Source: Anaerolineales bacterium UBA5797 (GTDB lineage Bacteria > Chloroflexota > Anaerolineae > Anaerolineales > Villigracilaceae). Taken from it: DNA of 35,166 nt. A program made the position numbers and the translations under genes. The notes under the pieces are model-generated. The model did not search any database. It was not told the origin of the DNA and saw only the letters and a program-made list of their open reading frames with translations. The stretch covers positions 1 through 35,166 of the forward strand of contig DIDP01000073.1 in assembly GCA_002418205.1 (NCBI GenBank). Direction: 5' to 3'. Shown here piece by piece: positions 8,102-16,407 of the stretch (positions within the stretch are counted from its first letter, which is position 1; every line of letters begins with the position of its first letter).

Positions 8102-9730
8102 ATGGCTACAGCTACTGCAAAACCTGAAGTCTTTACCCGCAAAGCCTCCGGGCTTGTGCGCGTGATGTCTCCGTTCTCAGCCTTCGTCTACAACATATTG
8201 ACGATGGGCCTGATCTTCCCGTGGACGTATCTTTGGGCGCCCGGCGCGCTGCCCGGCGGCAAACTCGTCTGGGGCATTCTGCTGGCGATGGTGATCGAGA
8301 TTCCCATCGCGCTGGTGTACGTCTGGCTCTCGACCGCGCTCCCCCGCTCCGGCGGCGACTATGTGTTCCAGAGCCGCGTGTTCGGCGGCGGACTGGCATT
8401 CACGGTCGTGATGTCCGGCTATGTGATCTGGATCCTGCAATGGGTGGCGCTTTCGGGATGGCTGCTTTCGTATCTTGGGTTCGCGCCGTTGTTCCTCGGC
8501 CTGGGCGCGACGACTGGCAGCGCCGCGCTCTCGAACATCGGCATCTGGTTCACCGGCTCGACGGGCATCATCATTACGAGCATCTTGAACGCGTTCGTTG
8601 CAATGATGATCCTCATCAGCGGTTTCAAGAATTATGTCCGCTTCCAGAATGTGATGATCGTGGGTACACTGCTGGCTTTCGTGACCATGCTGGTGGTGCT
8701 CTTCATGGGGAATCCTGCCTCATCCGTGGGGCATTTGGATGCATTCGCAAAGGCAATTGCCGGGGTGGATAACTTTGTGCAGACTGCGCGGGATGCCACC
8801 GTCGCGGCGGGCGTTGACCTGAATCCGCCCTTCAGCTTTATTGCCACCTTGCTGGTGGCTCCCATTGCGTGGACGTCCCTGCAGTGGGCAACCTACTCCG
8901 CCCAGCAGAACGGTGAGATCAAGAATGCCCGCTCCTTCAACAGCCAGATGTTCATCATTGTCGGCTCGTTGATCTTCACGGGCATCTTCCTGGCGATTCT
9001 GGCAGCCGCATTGGAAAAAGCGGTTGGTACTGAATTCCTGTATGTTGCCGGTGCCGGCTACTGGCTTGGGCTTGATGAAGCATTGATATCAGGCTTCTAT
9101 CTATGGCCCAATATGATCGCGGTAGCATTGACCGCCAGCCCATTGGTGGTCGTCATCATCGGTCTGGGGTATATCCTCAACTCGCATCAGATCGTCCACA
9201 ACTGCTACATCGGCATGACGCGCGTCATGGTCGCCATGTCGCTTGACCGTCTGCTCCCCGAATGGGTCAGCAAGGTGGATGAGAAACGCCATACCCCGGC
9301 GAACGCACATTGGGCATACTTCCTTGCCAGCATTCCGGTCATCCTGCTTTACAACATGTATCCCGGCTGGGTGGGATTGACCCTCGGCGTAACATTCGCC
9401 TGCGGTTACGTGTTCGTCATCACCTGCCTCGCAGGGGCGCTGCTTCCCTACCGGGCGAAGGACGTCTATGAATCTTCACCGGGCGCGAAGTACAAGATCG
9501 GCAATACGCCGCTTGTAACCATCCTCGGCATTGTCGGCTTCATCTTCGGCAGCGTCATGCTGTTGATGTTCATGTTCTACTCGCAGCTCGGCCTCACCAG
9601 CACGCTGGCATATACGGTGGTATTTGGCGTGTTGCTGGTCTCGGCGGTCTGGTATTTCCTTGCGAAGAACGCACAGAAATCGAAGGGCATCAACGTGGAT
9701 TATGCCTTCAAGGAGATCCCGCCCGAATAA
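8102..9730 (+). CDS. APC-superfamily amino acid/amine permease
   Basis: A 542-aa integral membrane protein with about 12 hydrophobic segments. The APC signature PRSGGDYVFQSRVF follows TM2, and SLDRLLPEWVSKVDEK..TPANA lies in the loop between the later helices; both are typical of APC amino acid and amine transporters. The start has AAAGGAGAG four bases upstream. It heads a same-strand run: permease, choline-kinase-like phosphotransferase, FAD/GcvT fusion, PfkB-like protein, MttB-like protein. The simplest reading is that it imports the N-methylated or amino compound that these enzymes degrade. A long extracytoplasmic or loop insert (about residues 205-250) is somewhat unusual. The substrate cannot be read from sequence. 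Confidence 0.88.
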   Translation: MATATAKPEVFTRKASGLVRVMSPFSAFVYNILTMGLIFPWTYLWAPGALPGGKLVWGILLAMVIEIPIALVYVWLSTALPRSGGDYVFQSRVFGGGLAFTVVMSGYVIWILQWVALSGWLLSYLGFAPLFLGLGATTGSAALSNIGIWFTGSTGIIITSILNAFVAMMILISGFKNYVRFQNVMIVGTLLAFVTMLVVLFMGNPASSVGHLDAFAKAIAGVDNFVQTARDATVAAGVDLNPPFSFIATLLVAPIAWTSLQWATYSAQQNGEIKNARSFNSQMFIIVGSLIFTGIFLAILAAALEKAVGTEFLYVAGAGYWLGLDEALISGFYLWPNMIAVALTASPLVVVIIGLGYILNSHQIVHNCYIGMTRVMVAMSLDRLLPEWVSKVDEKRHTPANAHWAYFLASIPVILLYNMYPGWVGLTLGVTFACGYVFVITCLAGALLPYRAKDVYESSPGAKYKIGNTPLVTILGIVGFIFGSVMLLMFMFYSQLGLTSTLAYTVVFGVLLVSAVWYFLAKNAQKSKGINVDYAFKEIPPE

Positions 9731-9754
9731 AATCCTTCTATTGGTTCGTGAGCA

Positions 9755-9789
9755 GGTGGTCAGTGTTCCCGATCCGAGCACTGACCACC
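9755..9789. repeat. REP-like hairpin, GGTGGTC family (copy 1)
   Basis: A perfect 11-bp inverted repeat, GGTGGTCAGTG / CACTGACCACC, which can extend inward by three pairs. It lies between the permease and the kinase. No T-run follows directly, so it is more likely an mRNA-stability or REP element than a terminator. The GGTGGTC arm recurs at 10724 and 26873. Confidence 0.6.
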
Positions 9790-9816
9790 ATTGGCATTAT
9801 TCTTTTGGGAGGCCGG

Positions 9817-10716
9817 ATGTCTGTAATCGAAGATGTTGTTGCCAGGGTTGAGGATTGGAGGGGCAGGGAGGTTTCCATCCAGCCGCTGTCGGGCGGGCTG
9901 ACCAATACCAACTACAAGGTCCTCGTGGACGGCAAGCCTCATTTCATCCGTGTGCCGGGGGCGAGCACGGAATTGCTTGCCATCGATCGGGACAATGAGC
10001 ATCACAATACCAGGGCGGCTGCACAGGCGGGCGTCGCACCGAGGGTCCTGTATTACATCGCCGAATACAACGCCATGGTGCTGGAATTCCTCGATGGCAG
10101 GACCATGTCGAAGGATTCGCTGAACCAGCCGGGGATGCCGACGCGCATGGCGCAGGCCATCAAACGGCTGCACTCCGGTCCACGCTTCCTGCTGGACTTC
10201 AACATGTTCCGCCTCACGGAATATTATCTCAGCCTGTGCCGCGACCGCGAGATCAGGATCCCGGACGGGTACAACGATCGCATGCAGGCGGTCAGGCGCA
10301 TCGAGCAGGCGATGAACGCCAATCCGCTGCCGACCGTTCCCTGCAACAACGACCTGCTGGCGGAAAATTACATAGACCATGACGGTCAGCTATGGCTGAT
10401 CGATTACGAATATAGCGGCAACAACGACCCGACCTTCGAACTGGGCAACACCTGCCAGGAAATGGAATTCAACGAGGAACAGATACGCGAGGTGTGCGCC
10501 GCGTATTTCGGCGAAGCAAGGGCGGACATGATCGCGCGCATGAAGTTGAACATGATCATGTCGGATGTGGGCTGGGGGTTGTGGGCGGCGATCCAGGCAA
10601 GGATTTCCACCATCGAGTTCGATTTCTGGGGCTGGGCGATCGAGCGCTGGGGCAGGGCTGTGGAAAAGATGGATGCAGCGGAGTTCGAAGGCTGGCTGGC
10701 GGATGTGCAGAAGTAG
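9817..10716 (+). CDS. choline-kinase/APH-family phosphotransferase (copy 2)
   Basis: A 299-aa paralogue of the kinase at 895-1818. It keeps LSGGLTNTNYKV in the N-lobe, the catalytic loop PCNNDLLAENYI and the DFG-like LIDYEYSGNNDPTFELGNTC. The usual His of the HxD motif is Asn here (N-N-D), while the catalytic Asp and downstream Asn remain. The choline-kinase-like EYSG..DP pattern again argues for an amino-alcohol-type substrate. ATG at 9817 was chosen because GGGAGG lies four to five bases upstream; a GTG further up reads through the intergenic hairpin. It is followed by the second FAD/GcvT gene, the same pairing as copy 1, but in the opposite gene order. Confidence 0.8.
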   Translation: MSVIEDVVARVEDWRGREVSIQPLSGGLTNTNYKVLVDGKPHFIRVPGASTELLAIDRDNEHHNTRAAAQAGVAPRVLYYIAEYNAMVLEFLDGRTMSKDSLNQPGMPTRMAQAIKRLHSGPRFLLDFNMFRLTEYYLSLCRDREIRIPDGYNDRMQAVRRIEQAMNANPLPTVPCNNDLLAENYIDHDGQLWLIDYEYSGNNDPTFELGNTCQEMEFNEEQIREVCAAYFGEARADMIARMKLNMIMSDVGWGLWAAIQARISTIEFDFWGWAIERWGRAVEKMDAAEFEGWLADVQK

Positions 10717-10723
10717 AAAATAA

Positions 10724-10772
10724 CGGTGGTCGAGCCGGGCCGGTGAAATCCCTGCCCGTATCGAGACCACCG
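10724..10772. repeat. REP-like hairpin, GGTGGTC family (copy 2)
   Basis: Outer arms CGGTGGTC / GACCACCG (8 bp) and inner arms CGGGC / GCCCG, with short bulges. Read on the minus strand it begins GGTGGTCTCGATACGGGC and ends CTCGACCACCG, the pattern of widely dispersed REP palindromes. It fills the gap between the kinase and FAD/GcvT copy 2. Confidence 0.6.
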
Positions 10773-10791
10773 ATAACAAAAGGTGAATCAA

Positions 10792-13221
10792 ATGAAAACA
10801 CAGGCACAGATCGTTGTCATTGGCGGAGGGATTTTCGGGGCGCAGGTTGCGTATCATCTCGCAAAGTATGGCCGCAAGGATGTGGTCATTATCGAAAAGG
10901 GTGAGATCGCCAGCGGGGAATCCTCGCACGCGGCGGGGCTGGTCACACAATTCGCCACCTCGCAGGCGATGCTCAAATTCCGCATGTACAGTGTGGAGTT
11001 GTACAGCGAGCTGGGGTTGTTCGACCACGTCGGCAGCTTGCGGATCGCCTCCAGCCCGGAACAACTCAAGGAACTGGAACGGAGCGTCAGCCGTGCGAAG
11101 GCATTGGGGCTGGATTGCGAGGTCATTTCGCCGGAGGAATGCCTGAAGCACATGCCGCAGATCTCCAAAGAGAACCTGTTCGGCGGCGTCTACCTCCCGC
11201 GCGATGGGCAGCTTGATCCGTACATCACCACCACATCGATGGTGAACTTTGCCAAGGAACTGGGCGCGGAGGCCTACACCAACACCCGCGTGACCGGGAT
11301 CAAAATGTCAGCGAAGGGGGAGGTCGAGGCGGTGGTGACAGACAGGGGCGAGATAAGATGCGAGATCATCATCAACGCGGCGGGGATGTGGGCGCCGCGC
11401 ATCGCCGCCATGGCGGGACTCAACATCCCGACCACTCCCGTCGATCATCAGCACATCGCATTGCGCGCCGTGCCGGGACATGAGTTTGGTCCGCGGACCC
11501 CGTGCCTGCGCGACCCCGACAATCTGGTCTACATGCGCCAGGAGCAGGGCGGACTGGTGATCGGCGGCTACGAGCCGGAGCCGGTCGCGCGCTGGATCGA
11601 TGGCGCGCCGTGGGAGCATGGGAGCAAGAGTTTCCCCGGCGATTTCGACCAGTTCGAGATGCTGCTGGAGGGTGCCATCCGCCGCCTGCCATTCCTGGAT
11701 GAGGCGGGCATCATTACGCTGGTGCGCCATCCCGGCGCATACACGCCCGACTGCCAGCCCCTGCTGGGACCGATGCCCGGCGCGCGCGGCTTCTGGATGC
11801 TGGCGGGCATGTCGCTGAACGGATACGGCGGCGCGGGCGGCATGGGCAAGCTGCTGGCGGAGTGGATCATCGAAGGCGAGGCGCCGATGGACATCTACGG
11901 CAGCCGCGCCACGCGCTTCGGGGAATATTACGCCGACCCCGTCTACGCGGCGGAGTGCACGCGCGAGAGCGTGAAATACTACTATCGCCTGCGCTTCCCG
12001 CACGACGAGAAGGAATGGGCGCGGCCTCACCGGGTCAGCCCTGTGCATTATCGTTTACTGGAACAAGGCGCGGTCTTCGGCGAGAAGTTTGGCTGGGAGC
12101 GCGTCAATTACTTTGACCCGGGCAAACCTTCACGCAGGATGGGCGAGGATCAGCGCGGCTGGGGTTGGACCAAGCCGCCATTCTTCGAGCGCCTGCGCAA
12201 GGAACACATCGCCACGCGCGAACGGGTCTGTTTGTACGACCTGACCTCCTTTGGCAAGATCGAGGTAAGTGGAAAGGGTGCTCTGCCGCTCCTGCAGCGA
12301 ATGACCTCGAGCAACGTGGACAAACCGGTTGGCAGCGCGGTTTACACACAGTTCCTCAACTCGCGCGGCGGCATCGAATCCGACCTGACCGTGACACGCC
12401 TGGGCGAGGAATATTTCTGGGTCATCACAGGCTCGGGCTTCATTGCCAACGACTTCGCCAGGCTCCAGATGTTCGCGGAGGAAATGGATGCCGATGTATC
12501 CATCCGTGACATCACGCAGGAGTATGCCTGTCTTGCGTTGTGGGGACCGAAGTCCCGCGACGTGCTAGAGAAGATCACGGACGACGATGTCTCGAACGAA
12601 GCGCATCCGTACCTGATGACGAAACCGATCACGATCAACGGCGCGAAGGTTTTGGCTCAACGCGTCAGCTACGCGGGCGAACTCGGTTGGGAACTCTACA
12701 TCCCGGACAATCGCGCCACCATGGTATGGGACCTGCTCCTGGAAGCAGGGGAAGAGTTCGATATGGAACTCGGCGGATACAAGGTGCTCGATCCGCTCAG
12801 GCTCGAAAAGGGATACAAGTATTTCACCGCCGACATCACCCCGTCTGAAACACCCTACGAAGCCGGGCTGGGATTCTGTGTCCATCTCGACAAGGGTGAC
12901 TTCATTGGGCGCGAGGCGCTGGTCAAACAGAAAGCGGAAGGGGTCAAGCGCAAACTCTGCACGCTGGTGGTGACGGATACGGAGGAATTCACCCAGATCT
13001 ACGGCGGCGAGGCGGTCTATCACGAAGGCAAGGTGTTGACGCGGGTGCGCAGCGGCGGATATGGCTTTACAATAGGCAGGAATATTTTGTATGCCTATCT
13101 GCCCGCCGAACTGGCAAAACAGGGCAACCGCTTCACCCTGGACCTGATCGAGGGTCGCCACGAAGCGGAAGTGACCGCCCCCGTGTTATTCGACCCGAAA
13201 GGTGAAAGACTGCGTGCCTAA
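10792..13221 (+). CDS. FAD-dependent oxidoreductase fused to GcvT domain, dimethylglycine/sarcosine dehydrogenase type (copy 2)
   Basis: 809 aa, same architecture as the minus-strand copy: an N-terminal DAO/FAD domain (VVIGGGIFGAQVAYHL; GEIASGESSHAAGL with His46 at the covalent-flavin position) and a C-terminal GcvT domain (GGIESDLTVTR with Asp531; LRLEKGYKYFTADITPSETPYEAGLGF). By eye the two copies differ widely in the N-terminal half and are closest near the C-terminus, so they are old paralogues likely acting on different amines or successive demethylation steps. The WH of copy 1 is SH here. ATG at 10792 has AGGTGA five bases upstream; a GTG three codons earlier overlaps that site. Its stop overlaps the next gene. 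Confidence 0.88.
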   Translation: MKTQAQIVVIGGGIFGAQVAYHLAKYGRKDVVIIEKGEIASGESSHAAGLVTQFATSQAMLKFRMYSVELYSELGLFDHVGSLRIASSPEQLKELERSVSRAKALGLDCEVISPEECLKHMPQISKENLFGGVYLPRDGQLDPYITTTSMVNFAKELGAEAYTNTRVTGIKMSAKGEVEAVVTDRGEIRCEIIINAAGMWAPRIAAMAGLNIPTTPVDHQHIALRAVPGHEFGPRTPCLRDPDNLVYMRQEQGGLVIGGYEPEPVARWIDGAPWEHGSKSFPGDFDQFEMLLEGAIRRLPFLDEAGIITLVRHPGAYTPDCQPLLGPMPGARGFWMLAGMSLNGYGGAGGMGKLLAEWIIEGEAPMDIYGSRATRFGEYYADPVYAAECTRESVKYYYRLRFPHDEKEWARPHRVSPVHYRLLEQGAVFGEKFGWERVNYFDPGKPSRRMGEDQRGWGWTKPPFFERLRKEHIATRERVCLYDLTSFGKIEVSGKGALPLLQRMTSSNVDKPVGSAVYTQFLNSRGGIESDLTVTRLGEEYFWVITGSGFIANDFARLQMFAEEMDADVSIRDITQEYACLALWGPKSRDVLEKITDDDVSNEAHPYLMTKPITINGAKVLAQRVSYAGELGWELYIPDNRATMVWDLLLEAGEEFDMELGGYKVLDPLRLEKGYKYFTADITPSETPYEAGLGFCVHLDKGDFIGREALVKQKAEGVKRKLCTLVVTDTEEFTQIYGGEAVYHEGKVLTRVRSGGYGFTIGRNILYAYLPAELAKQGNRFTLDLIEGRHEAEVTAPVLFDPKGERLRA

Positions 13222-14302
13222 GACGAAGAGAACAAGAACACCTCCTCCGGCGTATGTCGGGTTCGGCATGTTGACTCCCGTGTACATCATGGCATTGGAC
13301 CGCCTCCCGAAAAAGAACACGGGAGCCATTGTGCATGAGGTCAGCGAGTTCATCTATGACGATGCCGCCATCATCGCCTGCGTCCTGCGTCAGTGGGGCG
13401 TGCCCACAGGCATGATCGGCACTGCCGTTGGCGACGACCTGTTGGGTCACGAACTTGCGCGTCAACTGGCAGAGATGGGCGTGCAGGGCAAGGTCAGGTT
13501 TACGAGGAAATATAGAACCCCGCTCGAGGTCAACGTTTCGGACAAGACCGGTGCCCGCACCTATTTCTGGCAGCGCTCATCCGAGATATTGAACACCCTC
13601 GATACGGCCGACCTTTCCATGATCAAAAAGGCGAAACTGCTTTACGCCGACTGGTATGATGGGGAGCACATCCTGCGTGCCATGGAAGAGGCGAACCGCC
13701 ATGACATTCCGGTGTTCCTCAACCTGGAACATGGGCATAGGGATGACAAACTCCTGGGGAAATACGCCGGGCGCGTCACCATCTGCCAGGCGGTGACCGA
13801 CGCCGCACAGATCGGCGGCAGGAACGCCATGTTATCTGTCGCGCGGAAATTATTTAAATCTGGTATAAAGACAGCCCTCATCACCATGGCAAAACAGGGA
13901 TGTCTGGCTGTGCAGGGTGAGTTGATCGTCCGGGTGCATGCGCCCAGGGTCAAGGCGGTGGATGGCTCCGGCGCAGGGGCGACGTTTTCAGCAGGCTATA
14001 TCTATGGTTACCTGAACGAATGGAGCCTCGAGGAGTGCGCCCGTTTTGCGGTTGCCGCGGCCTCGTTAAAAGTGACCCATTCGGGCTTGAAGATGTCCTC
14101 CGTGGAAGAGATCAAGGAACTCGCGTCCACCCTCAAGGTGGAGCACATGTTCTACCGTCACAACCAGTTCTTCGAGATCGAGAAGCTGCTCAAGCTCCCG
14201 CCAAATAATCCATTGGTGCGGGAGGCCCGGAAACTTGCGGAACGCTTCATACCGAAAAAGAAGACGAGCGAATTGTTCAAGAGAAAAATATTCAAGGTTT
14301 AA
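13214..14302 (+). CDS. PfkB/ribokinase-family protein lacking the catalytic Asp
   Basis: A 362-aa member of the ribokinase fold, recognised from GVPTGMIGTAVGDDLLGHELARQL (residues ~60-85) and VKAVDGSGAGATFSAGYIYGY (~247-267). In active PfkB enzymes the second motif ends GAGD, and that Asp is the catalytic base; here the codon is GCG, giving Ala256. The anion-hole glycines and Asp250 remain. It may be inactive, a regulatory or scaffold protein, or use another base. A basic C-terminal tail (~330-362) is unusual. GTG at 13214 is preferred because AAGGTGA lies eight bases upstream; this start overlaps the FAD/GcvT stop, so translation is probably coupled. GTG at 13202 is the alternative. Confidence 0.8.
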   Translation: MPKTKRTRTPPPAYVGFGMLTPVYIMALDRLPKKNTGAIVHEVSEFIYDDAAIIACVLRQWGVPTGMIGTAVGDDLLGHELARQLAEMGVQGKVRFTRKYRTPLEVNVSDKTGARTYFWQRSSEILNTLDTADLSMIKKAKLLYADWYDGEHILRAMEEANRHDIPVFLNLEHGHRDDKLLGKYAGRVTICQAVTDAAQIGGRNAMLSVARKLFKSGIKTALITMAKQGCLAVQGELIVRVHAPRVKAVDGSGAGATFSAGYIYGYLNEWSLEECARFAVAAASLKVTHSGLKMSSVEEIKELASTLKVEHMFYRHNQFFEIEKLLKLPPNNPLVREARKLAERFIPKKKTSELFKRKIFKV

Positions 14303-14314
14303 TTCTGGAGAAGG

Positions 14315-15760
14315 ATGCTGTTTATGTCATTCGCAACTTTACTTTCACAGGAACAGGTCGAACGGATCCATGAAGCATCGCTGGAGATCCTTGAGGAAGC
14401 TGGGCTGAAGGTACGTCATGAACCGGCGCGCGCCCTCTTCAAACAGCACGGCTGTCAAGTGGAGGAGGAGCGCGTCAAATTCCCGCGCGCGGTCGTGGAA
14501 AAGTACCGCGCCATGTATCCGCCGTCGTTTACCTTTCACGGGCGCGATCCCAAATTCGACAAAACCATCCCGCAGGACAGCCCGGTCATTGTCACAGCCA
14601 GCTCGGCGCCCGATATCATCGATCCAGTGACCGGGGCGGAAAGACGTGCAGAGTCGGCGGATATCGCCCGCATCGCGCATCTCGTCAACGAACTGCCGGG
14701 ATACGACATTTTCTCCATTTCGACTCTGGCGGACGACGCGCCGGCGGATCAATTCACAATCTCGAGGCTGTTCCCGTCGCTCAAATATTGTCTCAAACCG
14801 ATCCGGGTCACCACCACCGATATGAAGGACACCTTGAGCATCCTCAAGATGGCGTATATCGTGGCGGGCGGCGAGGAGGCATATCGCGAGCATCCCTTCC
14901 TGACGCATCATTACTGTCCGGTTGTCTCGCCGTTGACGATGGACCACCTGTCCACGGAAAATGTGATGTTCTTCGCCAGGGAAGGTCTGCCGGTCTACCC
15001 GACGATCGTGCCCAATGCCGGTTTGACCTCGCCCATGTCCATTGCGGGAACGGTGGCGCAGGGCAATGCCGAGTTCCTCGCCGCGGCGACCCTGATGCAG
15101 ATGGTAAGGGAAGGCACGCCCCTGATCTATGCCACGCTCGGAACGGTTGCCGATATGCGTACCGGCGCCTATGCCTCGGGCGGCATCGAATGCGGCATGT
15201 TGCACATGGCGTATGCGCAGATGGCGCGTTTCTATAATGTGCCCTGCGGCGGTTATATTGGCCTGACCAATTCCAAGCTCAACGACGCCCAGGCGGGTTA
15301 CGAGTCGGGCATGTCCGGGATCGCCGGTGTGCTGGCGGGCATGGATATGTTCAACATCGGCGGCCTGATCGACGCGCTCAAGACCTTCGATTTTGCCAAG
15401 GCTGTCATCGACGATGAAATGGCGCTGATGATGAAGCGCATGAAACGCGGGATCAACTTCGACGAGGCTGAACTGGCTGTGAACCTGATCAAGGAGATCG
15501 GTCCGGGCGGATCGTTCATTGTCCACCCGCACACCATCAAGCGCATGAAGACGGAAGCCATCCTGACGAAGATGGCGGACCGCGACGCGCGCACGATCTG
15601 GGAGAAGAAAGGCGCGATGGACATTCAGGCGCGCGCCCTGAACCGCGCCAAGGAGATCATGGCGCAAAACACAGACCCGCTCATCCCCGCCGAAGTGGAG
15701 GAAAGACTGCGGGCTGAATTCCCCGGGATGGTACCGGGGAATTTGGAACCAATCTCATAA
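14315..15760 (+). CDS. trimethylamine methyltransferase (MttB) superfamily protein, non-pyrrolysine type
   Basis: 481 aa, normal length for MttB/COG5598. The family pattern is seen in LSQEQVERIHEASLEILEE (N-terminus), HHYCPVVSPLTMDH, GGIECGMLHMAYAQMARFYNVP and TNSKLNDAQAGYESGMSG. There is no in-frame amber codon, so this is a non-pyrrolysine member, like the enzymes that demethylate glycine betaine, carnitine or proline betaine. Those normally pass the methyl group to a corrinoid protein; none is in this window. The gene lies 12 bp after the PfkB-like gene. GGAGAAGG is next to ATG 14315; a second ATG at 14324 has AAGGA at good distance and may be the true start. The substrate is inferred to be a quaternary amine. 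Confidence 0.85.
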   Translation: MLFMSFATLLSQEQVERIHEASLEILEEAGLKVRHEPARALFKQHGCQVEEERVKFPRAVVEKYRAMYPPSFTFHGRDPKFDKTIPQDSPVIVTASSAPDIIDPVTGAERRAESADIARIAHLVNELPGYDIFSISTLADDAPADQFTISRLFPSLKYCLKPIRVTTTDMKDTLSILKMAYIVAGGEEAYREHPFLTHHYCPVVSPLTMDHLSTENVMFFAREGLPVYPTIVPNAGLTSPMSIAGTVAQGNAEFLAAATLMQMVREGTPLIYATLGTVADMRTGAYASGGIECGMLHMAYAQMARFYNVPCGGYIGLTNSKLNDAQAGYESGMSGIAGVLAGMDMFNIGGLIDALKTFDFAKAVIDDEMALMMKRMKRGINFDEAELAVNLIKEIGPGGSFIVHPHTIKRMKTEAILTKMADRDARTIWEKKGAMDIQARALNRAKEIMAQNTDPLIPAEVEERLRAEFPGMVPGNLEPIS

Positions 15761-15776
15761 ACAATCAAAGGAGTAT

Positions 15777-16397
15777 ATGTTTCGTATTCTTAAGCGTAAG
15801 GAAGATAAGTTCCACAAACTGATCGAGCAACAGGCGATCCTCGCCTATGAAGGTTTGACACTGCTCGTCAAATATCTGGAGACGACCAACTCGGAGATCG
15901 CGGAGGAACTGTCCCTCAAGGAGAAGGAGGCGGACGAGGTGCGCCGCATCCTGATCGATGAATTGAACCTGACCTTTATCACGCCGTTCGACCGTGAGGA
16001 TATCTTTTCCTTATCCCGTTCCATCGACGACGTTGTGGATTATGCCGATACCACGGTGATGGAGATGGTCGTGTTGAACGTCAGGCCGACCCCGTACATG
16101 CAGCGGATGGCATCCCTGTTGAAGGATGCCGCCTATGAGATCTGGCAGGGAGTCCTGCGCCTGCCGAAGCACCCGAACGTTGCCATCGACCACGCCCAGC
16201 GCGCCAAGGCGCTCGAGAACCGCGTGGAGGCTGTCTATCGCGAAGCGATCGCCGACCTGTTCAGCGGGCCCGAGGATATCCACCATGTGGTCGCGATGTT
16301 GAAGATGCGCGAGGTCTACCGTCACCTTTCGAATGCGGCAGATCGCGGCGACGAAGCCGCCAATGTTATAGCAGATATTGTTGTAAAGAAAACATGA
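15777..16397 (+). CDS. DUF47 (PhoU-like) PiT accessory protein
   Basis: 206 aa, mostly long helices, with the DUF47/PhoU-like order: KEDKFHKLIEQQA at the start, LSLKEKEADEVRRILIDEL (~43-62), FITPFDREDIFSLSRSIDDVVDYAD (~66-90) and a C-terminal helical hairpin ending in HLSNAADRGDEAANVIADIVVKK. Such proteins sit beside PiT transporters and modulate phosphate transport. AAAGGAG precedes the ATG. It lies 16 bp after the MttB-like gene and 10 bp before the PiT gene, so all appear co-transcribed. It is odd to find phosphate transport in the same unit as amine demethylation. Confidence 0.88.
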   Translation: MFRILKRKEDKFHKLIEQQAILAYEGLTLLVKYLETTNSEIAEELSLKEKEADEVRRILIDELNLTFITPFDREDIFSLSRSIDDVVDYADTTVMEMVVLNVRPTPYMQRMASLLKDAAYEIWQGVLRLPKHPNVAIDHAQRAKALENRVEAVYREAIADLFSGPEDIHHVVAMLKMREVYRHLSNAADRGDEAANVIADIVVKKT

Positions 16398-16407
16398 CAG
16401 ATCATTA

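Noticed and set aside
895..10716. Aminoglycoside resistance kinases
   Set aside because: Both APH-family proteins have the choline-kinase-like EY[AS]G..DP pattern and sit with amine-catabolism genes, so antibiotic modification is unlikely.
14345..15667. A 440-codon open frame on the minus strand antisense to the MttB-like gene
   Set aside because: It has no family motifs, low-complexity Arg/His-rich sequence and no ribosome site. The plus-strand frame is a clear MttB homologue, so this is a shadow caused by codon bias.
14315..15760. Possible pyrrolysine-containing MttB
   Set aside because: The frame is continuous to a TAA stop at normal family length, with no in-frame amber codon, so no UAG decoding is needed.
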